NCBI GenBank assembly: GCA_026162565.1
Contig: JAOEIQ010000005.1
Span: 124,001-188,000, forward strand
Origin: Flavobacteriaceae bacterium NBU2973
GTDB lineage: Bacteria; Bacteroidota; Bacteroidia; Flavobacteriales; Flavobacteriaceae
Direction: 5' to 3'
DNA: 64,000 bases
The position numbers and the translations under genes are program-made. Of the stretch, positions 46,258-55,132 are shown piece by piece. The notes under the pieces are model-generated. The model did no database searches and had not been told where the DNA came from. It worked only from the letters and a program-made list of their open reading frames with translations. Each line of letters begins with the position of its first letter. Within the stretch, counting starts at the first letter, position 1.

Positions 46258-47381
46258 CCACAAACCTGCTCTAATATCCAGAGATAATCTTCGCGGTTTT
46301 TTACAAAATCCCGATCAGAGATATCAATAATTTTAACGTTAAACTCGGTTTGGTTTTTTAAAAAGTCTAAATAACCAGCATTAATTTTATCGAGATATTC
46401 ATTCTCAATTTCTTGTTCGTAGTTACGACCACGTTTTTTAATATTCGCTTGTAGTCGTTCTGTATTTTGGTATAAATACACATACAAATCTGGTTTGGAG
46501 ATATCTTTATATACCTGATAAAATAGTTTTCTGTAGAGTCTAAACTCATCTTCAGGTAAGGTAATTTTAGAGAAAATAAGCGATTTAAACACATCGTAAT
46601 CACTTACTATAAATTCCTTAAACAAATCAAATTGTGCCAAATCATCGGATATTTGCTGGTAACGATCTGCTAGAAACGACATCTCTAACGTAAAGGCATA
46701 ACGTTCTGGCTCCTTATAAAATTTAGGTAAAAATGGGTTGTCTGCAAAACGCTCTAAAATAAGCTTGGCATTATAATCTCGAGATATTTTAGTCGCTAAA
46801 CTGGTTTTTCCAGCTCCAATATTTCCTTCAATAGCAATGTAATTGTATTGCCCAAAATTATATTGCTTACTAGGGTTTTTTAACCAGATATTTTGAGGTT
46901 CTGGTTTAGAGGCATCTTCACAGTCGTTAATTAAACTAGAAACTGCCTTCTCTAAAACTGGATGTACTTTTTTAGCAGCAATATCGTGTAATGGTTGTAA
47001 TACAAATTGACGCTTATGCGCTTCAGGATGTGGAATTACTAATGATTTGGAGCCTACAATCTCATCATCATAAAATATGATATCTAAATCTATAGTTCGT
47101 GATTGATAGCCTTCTTTTTTAGATCGCTCTCGACCTAAATCTTTTTCTATCTGCAATAATGTTTTAAGAAGTTTTTTAGGTTTTAAAGCTGTTTCTACCA
47201 AAACACACGCATTAAAAAAATCGTCGCCTTCAAAGCCTAACGCTTCAGTTTTATAAATTTTAGAGATACTTCTAATTGTTCCAACTTGATTATGAATAGC
47301 CGTAAGCGCTTCTTGTAAATTATCGAATTTACTGCCTTTATTGCTTCCTAAAGCTATATATGCGTTTTTTGGATGGTTCAT
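46254..47381 (-). CDS. folK: Bifunctional HPPK (FolK) - deoxynucleoside kinase
   Basis: A 375-residue fusion. Residues 1-160 are 6-hydroxymethyl-7,8-dihydropterin pyrophosphokinase, the folate-pathway enzyme, with ALGSNKG at 10-16 and the metal-binding motif RTIDLDIIFYDD at 95-106. Residues 178-375 are a deoxynucleoside kinase with P-loop IEGNIGAGKTS at 184-194, the ERFADNPFLPKFY segment, and an ASP-binding region DRYQQISD. Both halves keep their catalytic motifs. This fusion is known in Bacteroidetes and joins folate and deoxynucleotide salvage. It overlaps the HNH gene tail to tail by 4 bases. Confidence 0.93.
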   Translation of the reverse strand: MNHPKNAYIALGSNKGSKFDNLQEALTAIHNQVGTIRSISKIYKTEALGFEGDDFFNACVLVETALKPKKLLKTLLQIEKDLGRERSKKEGYQSRTIDLDIIFYDDEIVGSKSLVIPHPEAHKRQFVLQPLHDIAAKKVHPVLEKAVSSLINDCEDASKPEPQNIWLKNPSKQYNFGQYNYIAIEGNIGAGKTSLATKISRDYNAKLILERFADNPFLPKFYKEPERYAFTLEMSFLADRYQQISDDLAQFDLFKEFIVSDYDVFKSLIFSKITLPEDEFRLYRKLFYQVYKDISKPDLYVYLYQNTERLQANIKKRGRNYEQEIENEYLDKINAGYLDFLKNQTEFNVKIIDISDRDFVKNREDYLWILEQVCG

Positions 47382-47479
47382 TAGTGGAGCAAAATAAGTA
47401 AAACTAAACTTAAAATTTTATATTTCTTAAAGGTAATTATTCACAATCAATCTCGATACATTTAAAGAGTATTGAATCA

Positions 47480-47640
47480 TTTAAAAAGAAAAATATTTAT
47501 GCCGTCACTTCGAGTGATTTTTCAAAATAACATGACGAAAAATTATATCGAGAAGTTGTATCTTTAAACTTTTTAGTTCTCGATACATTTTGTTGCATTT
47601 CGACAAAGCTCAATAGAGCAACAAAACACTCGAACAGACA
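47480..47640. repeat. Dispersed flavobacterial intergenic repeat
   Basis: The 280-base gap before the queuosine-precursor transporter has no coding sense. It contains CGTCACTTCGAGTG, two copies of a TCTCGATA-type motif and TTTCGACAAAGCTCAATA, a mixture I recall as a repeated intergenic element of Flavobacteriaceae. The last part is also found inside mutS. Confidence 0.55.
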
Positions 47641-47662
47641 ATTCTTTTATTCACAAATTTAC

Positions 47663-48367
47663 ATGACTCTAAAAGATAAACTTGCTGCACAACGAATTTA
47701 CCTTTTTTTAGGTGCTTTGTTTATTACATCTTTAGTGGTTTCCAATTTAATTTTTCAGAAATTCTTTTATTGGTATCCATTTGATATTGAAATTTTCGGC
47801 ACCAAGCTTTTTGAAATATCTGTTGGTATTCTACCTTATCCTATTACCTTTTTAATAACCGATTTAATTAGTGAGATTTATGGTAAAAAGAAAGCCAATC
47901 AGATTGTAGTTGCTGGTATTTTTGCGTCATTTTTCTCTATGCTTATTGTGTATACAGCTAATGCTGTTCCTGCAACAGATTGGTCTCCCGTTAACGATAG
48001 TTTATTTTCAACAGTTTTCGGTAGTACAGCTATCGCAGTTTTTGCGAGCATGATGGCTTACTTATTAGCACAGTTTATAGACATTCAAATCTATCATTTC
48101 TGGAAACGCTTAACACAAGGCAAACACCTTTGGTTACGTAATAACTTCTCTACTTTCTTTTCGCAATTTGTCGACACAGCAACCGTTTTATTACTACTCT
48201 GCTCGTTTGATAAAATTGGCTGGGATAAGTTTACAGGTTTATTAGTTGCAGGATTCTTATTTAAAGTATTAATTGCTGTAATAGATACACCTTTTTTATA
48301 TCTAGGAGTATTTTGGTTTAGAAAACGTTTCAATCTTAAAGTAAACGAAGAGATTGAGTTGTTATAA
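47663..48367 (+). CDS. Queuosine-precursor transporter (YhhQ/DUF165)
   Basis: A 234-residue inner-membrane protein with about six membrane helices. The family motifs are ITFLITDLISEIYGKKKA near 59-76 and the second-half signature RNNFSTFFSQFVDTATV near 156-172. Members take up preQ0/preQ1 for queuosine tRNA modification. No riboswitch fold was recognised in the upstream repeat-filled gap. It is followed by the AsmA gene after 92 bases in the same direction. Length is typical. Confidence 0.88.
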   Translation: MTLKDKLAAQRIYLFLGALFITSLVVSNLIFQKFFYWYPFDIEIFGTKLFEISVGILPYPITFLITDLISEIYGKKKANQIVVAGIFASFFSMLIVYTANAVPATDWSPVNDSLFSTVFGSTAIAVFASMMAYLLAQFIDIQIYHFWKRLTQGKHLWLRNNFSTFFSQFVDTATVLLLLCSFDKIGWDKFTGLLVAGFLFKVLIAVIDTPFLYLGVFWFRKRFNLKVNEEIELL

Positions 48368-48459
48368 TTTTATCTTAAAATACCACCTAATCTAATCTTT
48401 TAACAAGACTTTTGCGTATATATTTTGGATTTACTAAAAACTATTATTAGGATTTATAT

Positions 48460-51114
48460 ATGAATAAAGCACTAAAAATATTCGGAATCATATTAGCTGT
48501 ATTTGTTTTAGCATTGATTCTAACACCTATTTTATTTCAAAACCAAATAAAAAATATCGTTGCTAATTACGTCAACAACAACGTCAATGCTACAGTAACT
48601 TTTGATGATGTAAATTTAAGTTTCATAAAAAGTTTTCCGCAAGCTTATGTTAATGTAGACAACCTAAAAATTGTAAATAATGCGCCTTTTGAAGGTGAAA
48701 CATTTGCCACTGCAAAACGTATTGCGTTTGATATGTCTGTTAAAGAACTCTTCAAAAAAACAGACGAAGAACCAATTATAGTTAACAGCATTACTATAGA
48801 TGAAGCCTTATTAACCTTAAAACTCAATGAGAAAGGAACAGCTAATTATGATATAGCTAAAAAGGATAACACCTCAACTGAAAACACTTCAGAATCTAGT
48901 AGTTTTAGTTTTGATATTGATAGTTATGACATAAACAACAGTGCAATAACATATATTGATGAAGATTCTAAAACTGCTTTGTATGCCACGCGAATAAATC
49001 ATTCTGGAAACGCGTCGTTTTCTGAAACGCTTTCTGAATTAGATACAGAAACTGAAGCACAAGTCAGTTTTAGTATAGATAGCGTAAAATATTTAGATAA
49101 TAACTCCATTAAATTAGATGCTTTAATAGATTTAAATCTTGAGGAAAACAAATACACATTCAAAGACAACAAAGGATTTATAAACGATCTTCCTTTGGAG
49201 TTTAATGGTTTTGTGCAAATGCTAGACGAAGGACAGGATATTGATATATCCTTTAAAAATCCTAGCTCCTCTTTCAAAGATTTTCTAGCAGTTATACCAA
49301 ATCAGTATGCCAGAAATTTAGACAATGTTGAAACCTTTGGAGATTTTAAAGTAAACGGATTAATTAAAGGTCTGGTAACAGATACAACCATTCCTAAACT
49401 AGACATCCATCTAAGTTCTAATAATGCGAGCTTTAAATATCCTGACTTATCAAAACGTGTTGAAAATATAACGATTAATGCTGCTATTAAAAACACCAAT
49501 GGCATCGCAGACGACACGTTTATAGACATTCAAAAATTAAACTTTAAAATTGATAACGATGAATTTAAATCGTCTGCAAGCATAAAAAATCTAACTAAAA
49601 ATATGCTTGTTAATGCTAATATTGATGGTACGCTGAACCTAGCAAACATAAGCAAAGCCTATCCTGTTAATTTAGAAAATGAATTAAGCGGAATTTTAAA
49701 AGGAAAGCTCAATACATCTTTTGATATGAATGCGTTGGAGACTAATGCCTTTCAACGTATTAAAAACAATGGTAATATGAGCGTAAGTGATTTTGTGTTT
49801 TCATCTGAAGATATTGTAAACCCAATTACTATTTCTAAAGCAGATATTCTATTCAATACCAAAACTGTTACGCTTCAATCGTTTGATGCCACTACTGGAA
49901 AAAGTGATTTAAAAGCCACAGGAACCATTGAAAACTTGTTAGGCTTTCTATTAAGCGATAATAAGCTTCAAGGTAATTTTAATGTAAACTCAAACACGTT
50001 TGCTGTAAGTGATTTTATGGTTGAAGATGAGTCTGCTTCTGTAGGAAATAAAAAAACAAGTGATAGTGAATCATTAAAAATCCCTGATTTTCTTGATTGT
50101 ACTATAAATGCTAATGCCAAAACTGTTTTATACGATAATTTGGCATTGAAAGATGTAAAAGGAAAGCTATTGATTAAAGATCAAAAAGCAACTTTAAGCG
50201 ATATGACATCCAGCTTATTTGATGGTAATTTAAGTATTGCTGGTGATGTTTCAACTAAAGAAGACACTCCAGTTTTTAATATGAATCTAGGAGTGAAAGA
50301 TTTTGACATTGCCCAATCGTTTAAAGGATTAGAATTGTTTCAAAATTTAGCACCAATTGCTAAAATACTTGAAGGCAAACTCAATACAACTCTAAATCTC
50401 AATGGAAAACTAGATGAATCGTTTTCACCACAATTACAATCCATTTCAGGGAATGCGATTACTGAAATACTAACCAAAGCTTTAAACCCAAAAGAAGGTG
50501 GACTATTAGAAAAGCTGTCGAGCAACCTTGATTTTGTTGACTTCAAAAAACTAGATTTAAAAGATTTAAAAACCTCGTTAGAATTTAAAGATGGAATGGT
50601 TTCAGTAAAACCTTTTACTGTAAACTACCAAGATATTACTATTGATATTTCTGGTTCACATAGTTTTGACAAAAACTTACAGTACAATGCTGTTTTTCAA
50701 GTTCCAGCAAAATATTTAGGAAGCGATATAAATAGACTCATTGGTAAAATAGATGATGAGGCTGTAAGCAATTTAAAAATTCCTGTAACTGCTACCATTG
50801 GTGGTAGTTATACGAGTCCAAATGTATCTACAGATCTAACAAGTGCAGTATCTAATTTGACCAATCAGCTTATAGAGATACAAAAACAAAAAGCCTTAAA
50901 TCAAGGAAAAGATAAAGTTAAAGATTTACTTAGTGGTTTGCTAGGAGGCAAAAAAGACGAGACTAACACTACGCAAACTGACTCTACAAAAGTCGATTCA
51001 ACTGCAACAAAACCTAAAGATGAAGTTACAGAACAAGTAACAAATATATTAGGAGGCTTACTTGGGGGAAAGAAAAAGAAGAAAAAACAGGAAAAAGATA
51101 GTATTAACAACTAA
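48460..51114 (+). CDS. AsmA-family envelope protein
   Basis: An 884-residue protein anchored by one N-terminal membrane helix (about 8-26), with the rest in the periplasm. The N-terminal AsmA domain (NATVTFDDVNLSFIKSFPQA near 43-62) and the C-terminal AsmA-like domain of repeated beta strands are visible. AsmA-like proteins are thought to move lipids between membranes, which is known for relatives, not for this one. The end is unusual: two GGLLGGKK motifs separated by a Thr/Ser/Asp-rich stretch, then a Lys-rich tail. It is alone in its unit, before rpsU. Confidence 0.88.
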   Translation: MNKALKIFGIILAVFVLALILTPILFQNQIKNIVANYVNNNVNATVTFDDVNLSFIKSFPQAYVNVDNLKIVNNAPFEGETFATAKRIAFDMSVKELFKKTDEEPIIVNSITIDEALLTLKLNEKGTANYDIAKKDNTSTENTSESSSFSFDIDSYDINNSAITYIDEDSKTALYATRINHSGNASFSETLSELDTETEAQVSFSIDSVKYLDNNSIKLDALIDLNLEENKYTFKDNKGFINDLPLEFNGFVQMLDEGQDIDISFKNPSSSFKDFLAVIPNQYARNLDNVETFGDFKVNGLIKGLVTDTTIPKLDIHLSSNNASFKYPDLSKRVENITINAAIKNTNGIADDTFIDIQKLNFKIDNDEFKSSASIKNLTKNMLVNANIDGTLNLANISKAYPVNLENELSGILKGKLNTSFDMNALETNAFQRIKNNGNMSVSDFVFSSEDIVNPITISKADILFNTKTVTLQSFDATTGKSDLKATGTIENLLGFLLSDNKLQGNFNVNSNTFAVSDFMVEDESASVGNKKTSDSESLKIPDFLDCTINANAKTVLYDNLALKDVKGKLLIKDQKATLSDMTSSLFDGNLSIAGDVSTKEDTPVFNMNLGVKDFDIAQSFKGLELFQNLAPIAKILEGKLNTTLNLNGKLDESFSPQLQSISGNAITEILTKALNPKEGGLLEKLSSNLDFVDFKKLDLKDLKTSLEFKDGMVSVKPFTVNYQDITIDISGSHSFDKNLQYNAVFQVPAKYLGSDINRLIGKIDDEAVSNLKIPVTATIGGSYTSPNVSTDLTSAVSNLTNQLIEIQKQKALNQGKDKVKDLLSGLLGGKKDETNTTQTDSTKVDSTATKPKDEVTEQVTNILGGLLGGKKKKKKQEKDSINN

Positions 51115-51222
51115 AAAAGTTTAAAAACTCAATTGTTATTTAAGAATAATGTTGTTTCTTTGCCGAACCTTTTGAAAAAGGTCATTTCTAAAAGGTAAAT
51201 AAATTAAAAAAACAAAACACTT

Positions 51223-51417
51223 ATGATAATCATATCTGTAAAAGAAGGAGAAAACATTGATAGAGCTTTAAAGCGTTACAAGCGTAAGCACAGAAATGTT
51301 CAAATCATGAATAACTTAAGAGATAGAAAACAGTTTACTAAAAAATCTGTTGAAAGAAGAAGAGAGATCCAAAAAGCTGCTTACATCCAAAGCTTAAAAG
51401 ACCAAGCTGAAATATAA
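51223..51417 (+). CDS. rpsU: 30S ribosomal protein S21
   Basis: A 64-residue S21, a small basic protein of the 30S subunit near the anti-Shine-Dalgarno region. It shows VKEGENIDRALKRYKRK at 6-22 and the basic RRRE tail region. In Bacteroidetes S21 helps hide the anti-SD sequence, explaining why Shine-Dalgarno signals are rare here. It has its own unit: a promoter-like TTTCTTTGC lies about 65 bases upstream and two hairpins follow. Confidence 0.95.
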   Translation: MIIISVKEGENIDRALKRYKRKHRNVQIMNNLRDRKQFTKKSVERRREIQKAAYIQSLKDQAEI

Positions 51418-51424
51418 ATAGATT

Positions 51425-51485
51425 ACCTTCAATTTGAAGGTTCATACATATCAAAAAGGAATTCCTAACGGAATTCCTTTTTTTA
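51425..51485 (+). terminator. Double hairpin terminator of rpsU
   Basis: A first hairpin (ACCTTCAA 51425-51432 with TTGAAGGT 51434-51441) is followed by a 13-bp stem, AAAAAGGAATTCC 51453-51465 with GGAATTCCTTTTT, loop TAAC, then a T run. The second is a clear Rho-independent terminator. Confidence 0.92.
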
Positions 51486-51521
51486 TTGTAAGCTTTTGTA
51501 ATTATTTTCTACAAATGGTTT

Positions 51522-52142
51522 ATGATTTTAGTTTACCTTTTTATTGGCATTATAGCTTCCGTTATTGGAGCGCTCCCTTTAGGAGCCTCAAACATAGCTG
51601 TAATAAATACTACTTTAAAACAAGATGCTAAACAAGCTTTTAAAATTGTACTAGCAGCTGGAATAGCAGAAGTAATCTTATCCTTTTATGCCTTACACTG
51701 CAACACTGTAGTTAGAAACTTTATCGACATGAATATGTGGATTCAAATTGCTATTGTACTAATTCTTCTTACAGTTGGAGCATTTTTATTATTTAAAAAA
51801 GCTTCTAAAACAGAGAAGAAGAAATCGATTACTAATTCTAAATATGCTACTGGTTTTTTATTAGGGCTTTTAAATCCTCCTGTTTTAATTTATTGGATTG
51901 TTGTTATTGGATTTATAAATTCATATAACTATGCCTTATCAATACAGTCCTCTGTATTTATTTTACTTTTATTCTTTTCTGGTATTTATTTAGGTAAGAT
52001 TTCAACCCTTTATGCTTATAGTAAGTTTAGCCTCTTTATTAAAGAAAAATCTCAAAACATTTCCTCTAGAGTAAATAAAATAACAGGTGTGTTGTTGATA
52101 GTAATTGCAGTATTTCAAGCAGTAAAATTATATGCTATTTAG
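51522..52142 (+). CDS. LysE-family exporter
   Basis: A 206-residue membrane protein with about six helices. The LysE/RhtB signature is at the start (GIIASVIGALPLGASNIAVINTT near 8-30), and NPPVLIYWIVVI follows near 117-128. The family exports amino acids or related small compounds; the substrate is not predictable. It follows the rpsU terminator and converges with lspA, overlapping its end by 8 bases. Confidence 0.83.
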   Translation: MILVYLFIGIIASVIGALPLGASNIAVINTTLKQDAKQAFKIVLAAGIAEVILSFYALHCNTVVRNFIDMNMWIQIAIVLILLTVGAFLLFKKASKTEKKKSITNSKYATGFLLGLLNPPVLIYWIVVIGFINSYNYALSIQSSVFILLLFFSGIYLGKISTLYAYSKFSLFIKEKSQNISSRVNKITGVLLIVIAVFQAVKLYAI

Positions 52143-52632
52143 CAGCTTCCGGTTTAGGTTTTTTATAAAGAAAACTGGCTACTAATATCATAATCATTCC
52201 TCCAGTAACTGACATATCAGCAACATTAAAGATTCCTGTTCTAAAAATACCTCCAAAATCTAAATGAAAAAAATCGGTCACAGAACCATATCTAATTCTA
52301 TCATATACATTTGCAGCTCCTCCTCCAATAATGCAAGCAAAACCAATAACTGATAACTTATCTAATTGCTTATTTGTAATAATATAGTATAGAACATAAC
52401 CTAATACAATTACTGGTACAATTAGTAGCACTATTAATTTTAAAGTAGGATTAAAATCACTTCCCATTCCTAAAAATGCTCCTGAATTTTCTACATTATG
52501 TAGTGTAAACCAATCTCCAATTATAGAACCTTCGCTTCCGGGAACAACATCTGCTCGTACCCAAAATTTAGAAACTTGGTCAATAACAATATTAAAAACT
52601 ACTAGAAAACTTATAAATAGCGTACGCTTCAT
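52135..52632 (-). CDS. lspA: Lipoprotein signal peptidase (signal peptidase II)
   Basis: A 165-residue inner-membrane aspartic peptidase with four helices. It removes signal peptides from prolipoproteins such as the GH16, GH17 and GH30 lipoproteins of this window. The conserved motifs are NVENSGAFLGMG near 46-57 and the two catalytic aspartates, in VYDRIRYGSVTDFFHLD and in NVADMS. It begins on the base just after the fabD stop codon, so the two form an operon. It overlaps the LysE gene tail to tail. Confidence 0.95.
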   Translation of the reverse strand: MKRTLFISFLVVFNIVIDQVSKFWVRADVVPGSEGSIIGDWFTLHNVENSGAFLGMGSDFNPTLKLIVLLIVPVIVLGYVLYYIITNKQLDKLSVIGFACIIGGGAANVYDRIRYGSVTDFFHLDFGGIFRTGIFNVADMSVTGGMIMILVASFLYKKPKPEAAK

Positions 52633-53526
52633 TTAGGCGTTTGTTTCAAAGGTTGCAGAAGTAGATTCTACTTCACGATTAATTTTTCTAACTAATCCTT
52701 GTAATACTTTACCAGGACCAACTTCGGTAAAATGAGTAGCGCCATCAGCAATCATTTGTTGTACAGATTGCGTCCATCTAACAGGAGCCGTTAACTGTGA
52801 AATCAAATTTGCTTTAATTTCGTTTTCATTTAAAACTGCATTTGCCGTTACATTTTGATAAATCGGACAGTTAGGTTTACTAAAATCTGTTGCTTCAATT
52901 GCAGCAGCTAATTGTTCTCTAGCTGGTTCCATTAATGGAGAGTGAAACGCGCCACCAACTGGCAATACTAAAGCACGACGAGCACCTTCTTCTTTTAAGG
53001 TTTCACAAGCAGCATTAATAGCATCAATTTCTCCAGAAATCACCAGTTGTCCAGGACAGTTATAGTTAGCAGCAACTACAATTCCTTCTGTAGTAGCACA
53101 TACTTTTTCCACAACATCATCATCTAATCCTAAAACGGCAGCCATAGTACTTGGCTGGATTTCACAGGCTTTCTGCATGGCCTGTGCTCGTTGTGATACT
53201 AAACGTAATCCGTCTTCAAAACTCAACGTTCCATTTGCTACTAAAGCCGATAGTTCTCCAAGAGAATGCCCAGCAACCATATCTGGTTTAAAATTATCTC
53301 CTAATGTTTTAGCTAAAATAACCGAGTGTAAAAATATAGCTGGTTGTGTTACTCTAGTTTGCATTAAGTCCTCTGCAGAACCTTCAAACATGATATCAGT
53401 AATATGAAACCCTAGAATTTCATTGGCATTTTCAAATAATTCTTGTGCTAAAGGAGAATTTTCATAAAGGTCTAAACCCATTCCTGAAAACTGTGCACCT
53501 TGACCTGGAAAAATATAAGCGTTCAT
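52633..53526 (-). CDS. fabD: Malonyl-CoA:ACP transacylase
   Basis: A 297-residue FabD, which loads malonate on acyl carrier protein to start each fatty-acid elongation. Motifs are FPGQGAQ at 6-12, nucleophile Ser88 in GHSLGE, QPAIFLHS near 61-68 and catalytic His in GGAFHSPLM near 196. Cytosolic. It is the first gene of a fabD-lspA pair, with a TATTTTTG promoter element 20 bases upstream of its start. Confidence 0.95.
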   Translation of the reverse strand: MNAYIFPGQGAQFSGMGLDLYENSPLAQELFENANEILGFHITDIMFEGSAEDLMQTRVTQPAIFLHSVILAKTLGDNFKPDMVAGHSLGELSALVANGTLSFEDGLRLVSQRAQAMQKACEIQPSTMAAVLGLDDDVVEKVCATTEGIVVAANYNCPGQLVISGEIDAINAACETLKEEGARRALVLPVGGAFHSPLMEPAREQLAAAIEATDFSKPNCPIYQNVTANAVLNENEIKANLISQLTAPVRWTQSVQQMIADGATHFTEVGPGKVLQGLVRKINREVESTSATFETNA

Positions 53527-53545
53527 ACGTTTTAATTTTGTGCTG

Positions 53546-53553
53546 CAAAAATA
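53546..53553 (-). promoter_or_regulatory. Probable -7 promoter element of fabD-lspA
   Basis: Minus-strand TATTTTTG, followed by C, as in TAnnTTTGC. The start codon is 20 bases downstream. No good -33 TTG was seen at the usual spacing. Confidence 0.5.
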
Positions 53554-53569
53554 GGAATAAAATTAAAAC

Positions 53570-55126
53570 TTATTGAGAGTTTATAGCTGCTTCTGCACAA
53601 CGTTCACCATCCATTGCTGCAGAGATGATACCTCCAGCATAACCACCTCCTTCTCCGCAAGGAAATAAGTTATGTATTTCAGGATGGTGCAATTTATCAT
53701 TTCTAGGAACATTAACAGGTGAGGAAGTGCGTGACTCAACTCCTATAATATTAGCTTCAGCTGTGTAATAGCCTTTCATCTTTTCGCCAAAAGCTTCAAA
53801 CCCTTTGCGTAATCTACTGCCAATTAATTTTGGTAATAACGAATGCATTGGAGCGGATTTTAAACCTGGTTGATACGACGTTGGATTTAAACTGCTTGAT
53901 AAATTACCTTCAACAAAATCGGTTAGTCGTTGCGCAGGAGCTGTTTGAGTTCTTCCGCCTGAAGTAAATGCCAATCGCTCTAAATTTTTTTGATATTCTA
54001 ATCCTTTTAAAGCACCATACTGTTCGTATTTAGGTATATCTTGATCTACATTTATCTCGACAACTATTCCAGAATTAGCATACACATTATTTCGTTTAGA
54101 AGGTGACATACCATTGACAACCACTTCACCATTCGCAGTGGCAGCAGGAACAATAAATCCTCCTGGACACATACAAAACGAATAGACTCCTCTTTCTTTT
54201 ACTTGTTCGACTAAACTGTAAGCTGCTGCTGGCAGTAATTCATCACGTAACCCTTTACAATGATATTGAATAGAATCTATAATATGTTGTGGATGCTCCA
54301 CTCGAACTCCCATAGCAAACGATTTTGCTTTAAGAGCAATATTCTTTTTATCCAATAAATAAAATATGTCTCTTGCAGAATGTCCTGTAGCCAAAATCAC
54401 TTTTTCTGTTAGGAGTTCATTACCATTTTTTAGCTGAATGGCTTTTATAAAACCATCTACTATTTCAAAATCAACCACACGAGATTCAAAATGAACTTCA
54501 CCTCCATATTTTAAAATAGTCTCACGAATATTCTGAACTACTTTCGGTAGTTTGTTAGTTCCAATATGAGGATGTGCATCAATTAATATTTGTTCTGTTG
54601 CTCCGTGAAAAACCAAGTTTTCAAAAATACGACGCACATCTCCACGCTTTAAACTTCTGGTGTAGAGTTTTCCATCACTGTAGGTTCCAGCTCCTCCTTC
54701 TCCAAAACAATAGTTAGAATCTTCATTTACAAAATGATCACGATTAATCGCTTTTAAATCGCGGCGTCTACTTTGCACATCTTTTCCACGCTCTAAAACA
54801 ATTGGCTTATATCCTAATTCGATACATCGAAGAGCTGCATACATTCCTGCAGGTCCAAAACCAATAATATGAATGGGTTTGGCTTTAGTGACATCTTTAT
54901 AATCAAAATGATATTCAGAATCTTCAGGCAAGGGCTCATTAATAAAAACGGAAACCTTGTAGTTAAATATAATTTTCGGTTTACGTGCATCTATTGATTT
55001 TCGAAGGGTTTTTATTCCAGAAATCTCATCTATTGAAACACCTAAATGTTCTGCTGATTTTTTAAGAAGTATATCAGAAATAGCTTCTTCTTTTAAAGAA
55101 ACACGCAGCTGGATATCACGTACCAT
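53570..55126 (-). CDS. NAD(P)/FAD-dependent oxidoreductase of unknown substrate
   Basis: A 518-residue flavoprotein of the uncharacterised FAD-dependent dehydrogenase group. The nucleotide-binding motif HIIGFGPAGMYAALRCIELG is at about 86-105, with VLERGKDV following. A second conserved region is CFGEGGAGTYSDGKL near 144-158, and the C-terminal motif is FPCGEGGGYAGGIISAAMDG, which closes the FAD site. An N-terminal domain of about 80 residues precedes it. No signal peptide. It starts 6 bases after the 2TM-dihydrofolate reductase gene, so it is probably co-transcribed with it. The reaction is unknown. Confidence 0.82.
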   Translation of the reverse strand: MVRDIQLRVSLKEEAISDILLKKSAEHLGVSIDEISGIKTLRKSIDARKPKIIFNYKVSVFINEPLPEDSEYHFDYKDVTKAKPIHIIGFGPAGMYAALRCIELGYKPIVLERGKDVQSRRRDLKAINRDHFVNEDSNYCFGEGGAGTYSDGKLYTRSLKRGDVRRIFENLVFHGATEQILIDAHPHIGTNKLPKVVQNIRETILKYGGEVHFESRVVDFEIVDGFIKAIQLKNGNELLTEKVILATGHSARDIFYLLDKKNIALKAKSFAMGVRVEHPQHIIDSIQYHCKGLRDELLPAAAYSLVEQVKERGVYSFCMCPGGFIVPAATANGEVVVNGMSPSKRNNVYANSGIVVEINVDQDIPKYEQYGALKGLEYQKNLERLAFTSGGRTQTAPAQRLTDFVEGNLSSSLNPTSYQPGLKSAPMHSLLPKLIGSRLRKGFEAFGEKMKGYYTAEANIIGVESRTSSPVNVPRNDKLHHPEIHNLFPCGEGGGYAGGIISAAMDGERCAEAAINSQ

Positions 55127-55132
55127 AATGTC

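Noticed and set aside
47382-47662. Riboswitch (preQ1 type) upstream of the queuosine-precursor transporter
   Set aside because: The gap consists of dispersed repeat sequence and no preQ1 aptamer pattern was recognised.
51434-51631. Small plus-strand open frame after rpsU
   Set aside because: It runs over the rpsU terminator and into the LysE gene in another frame, and resembles no protein.
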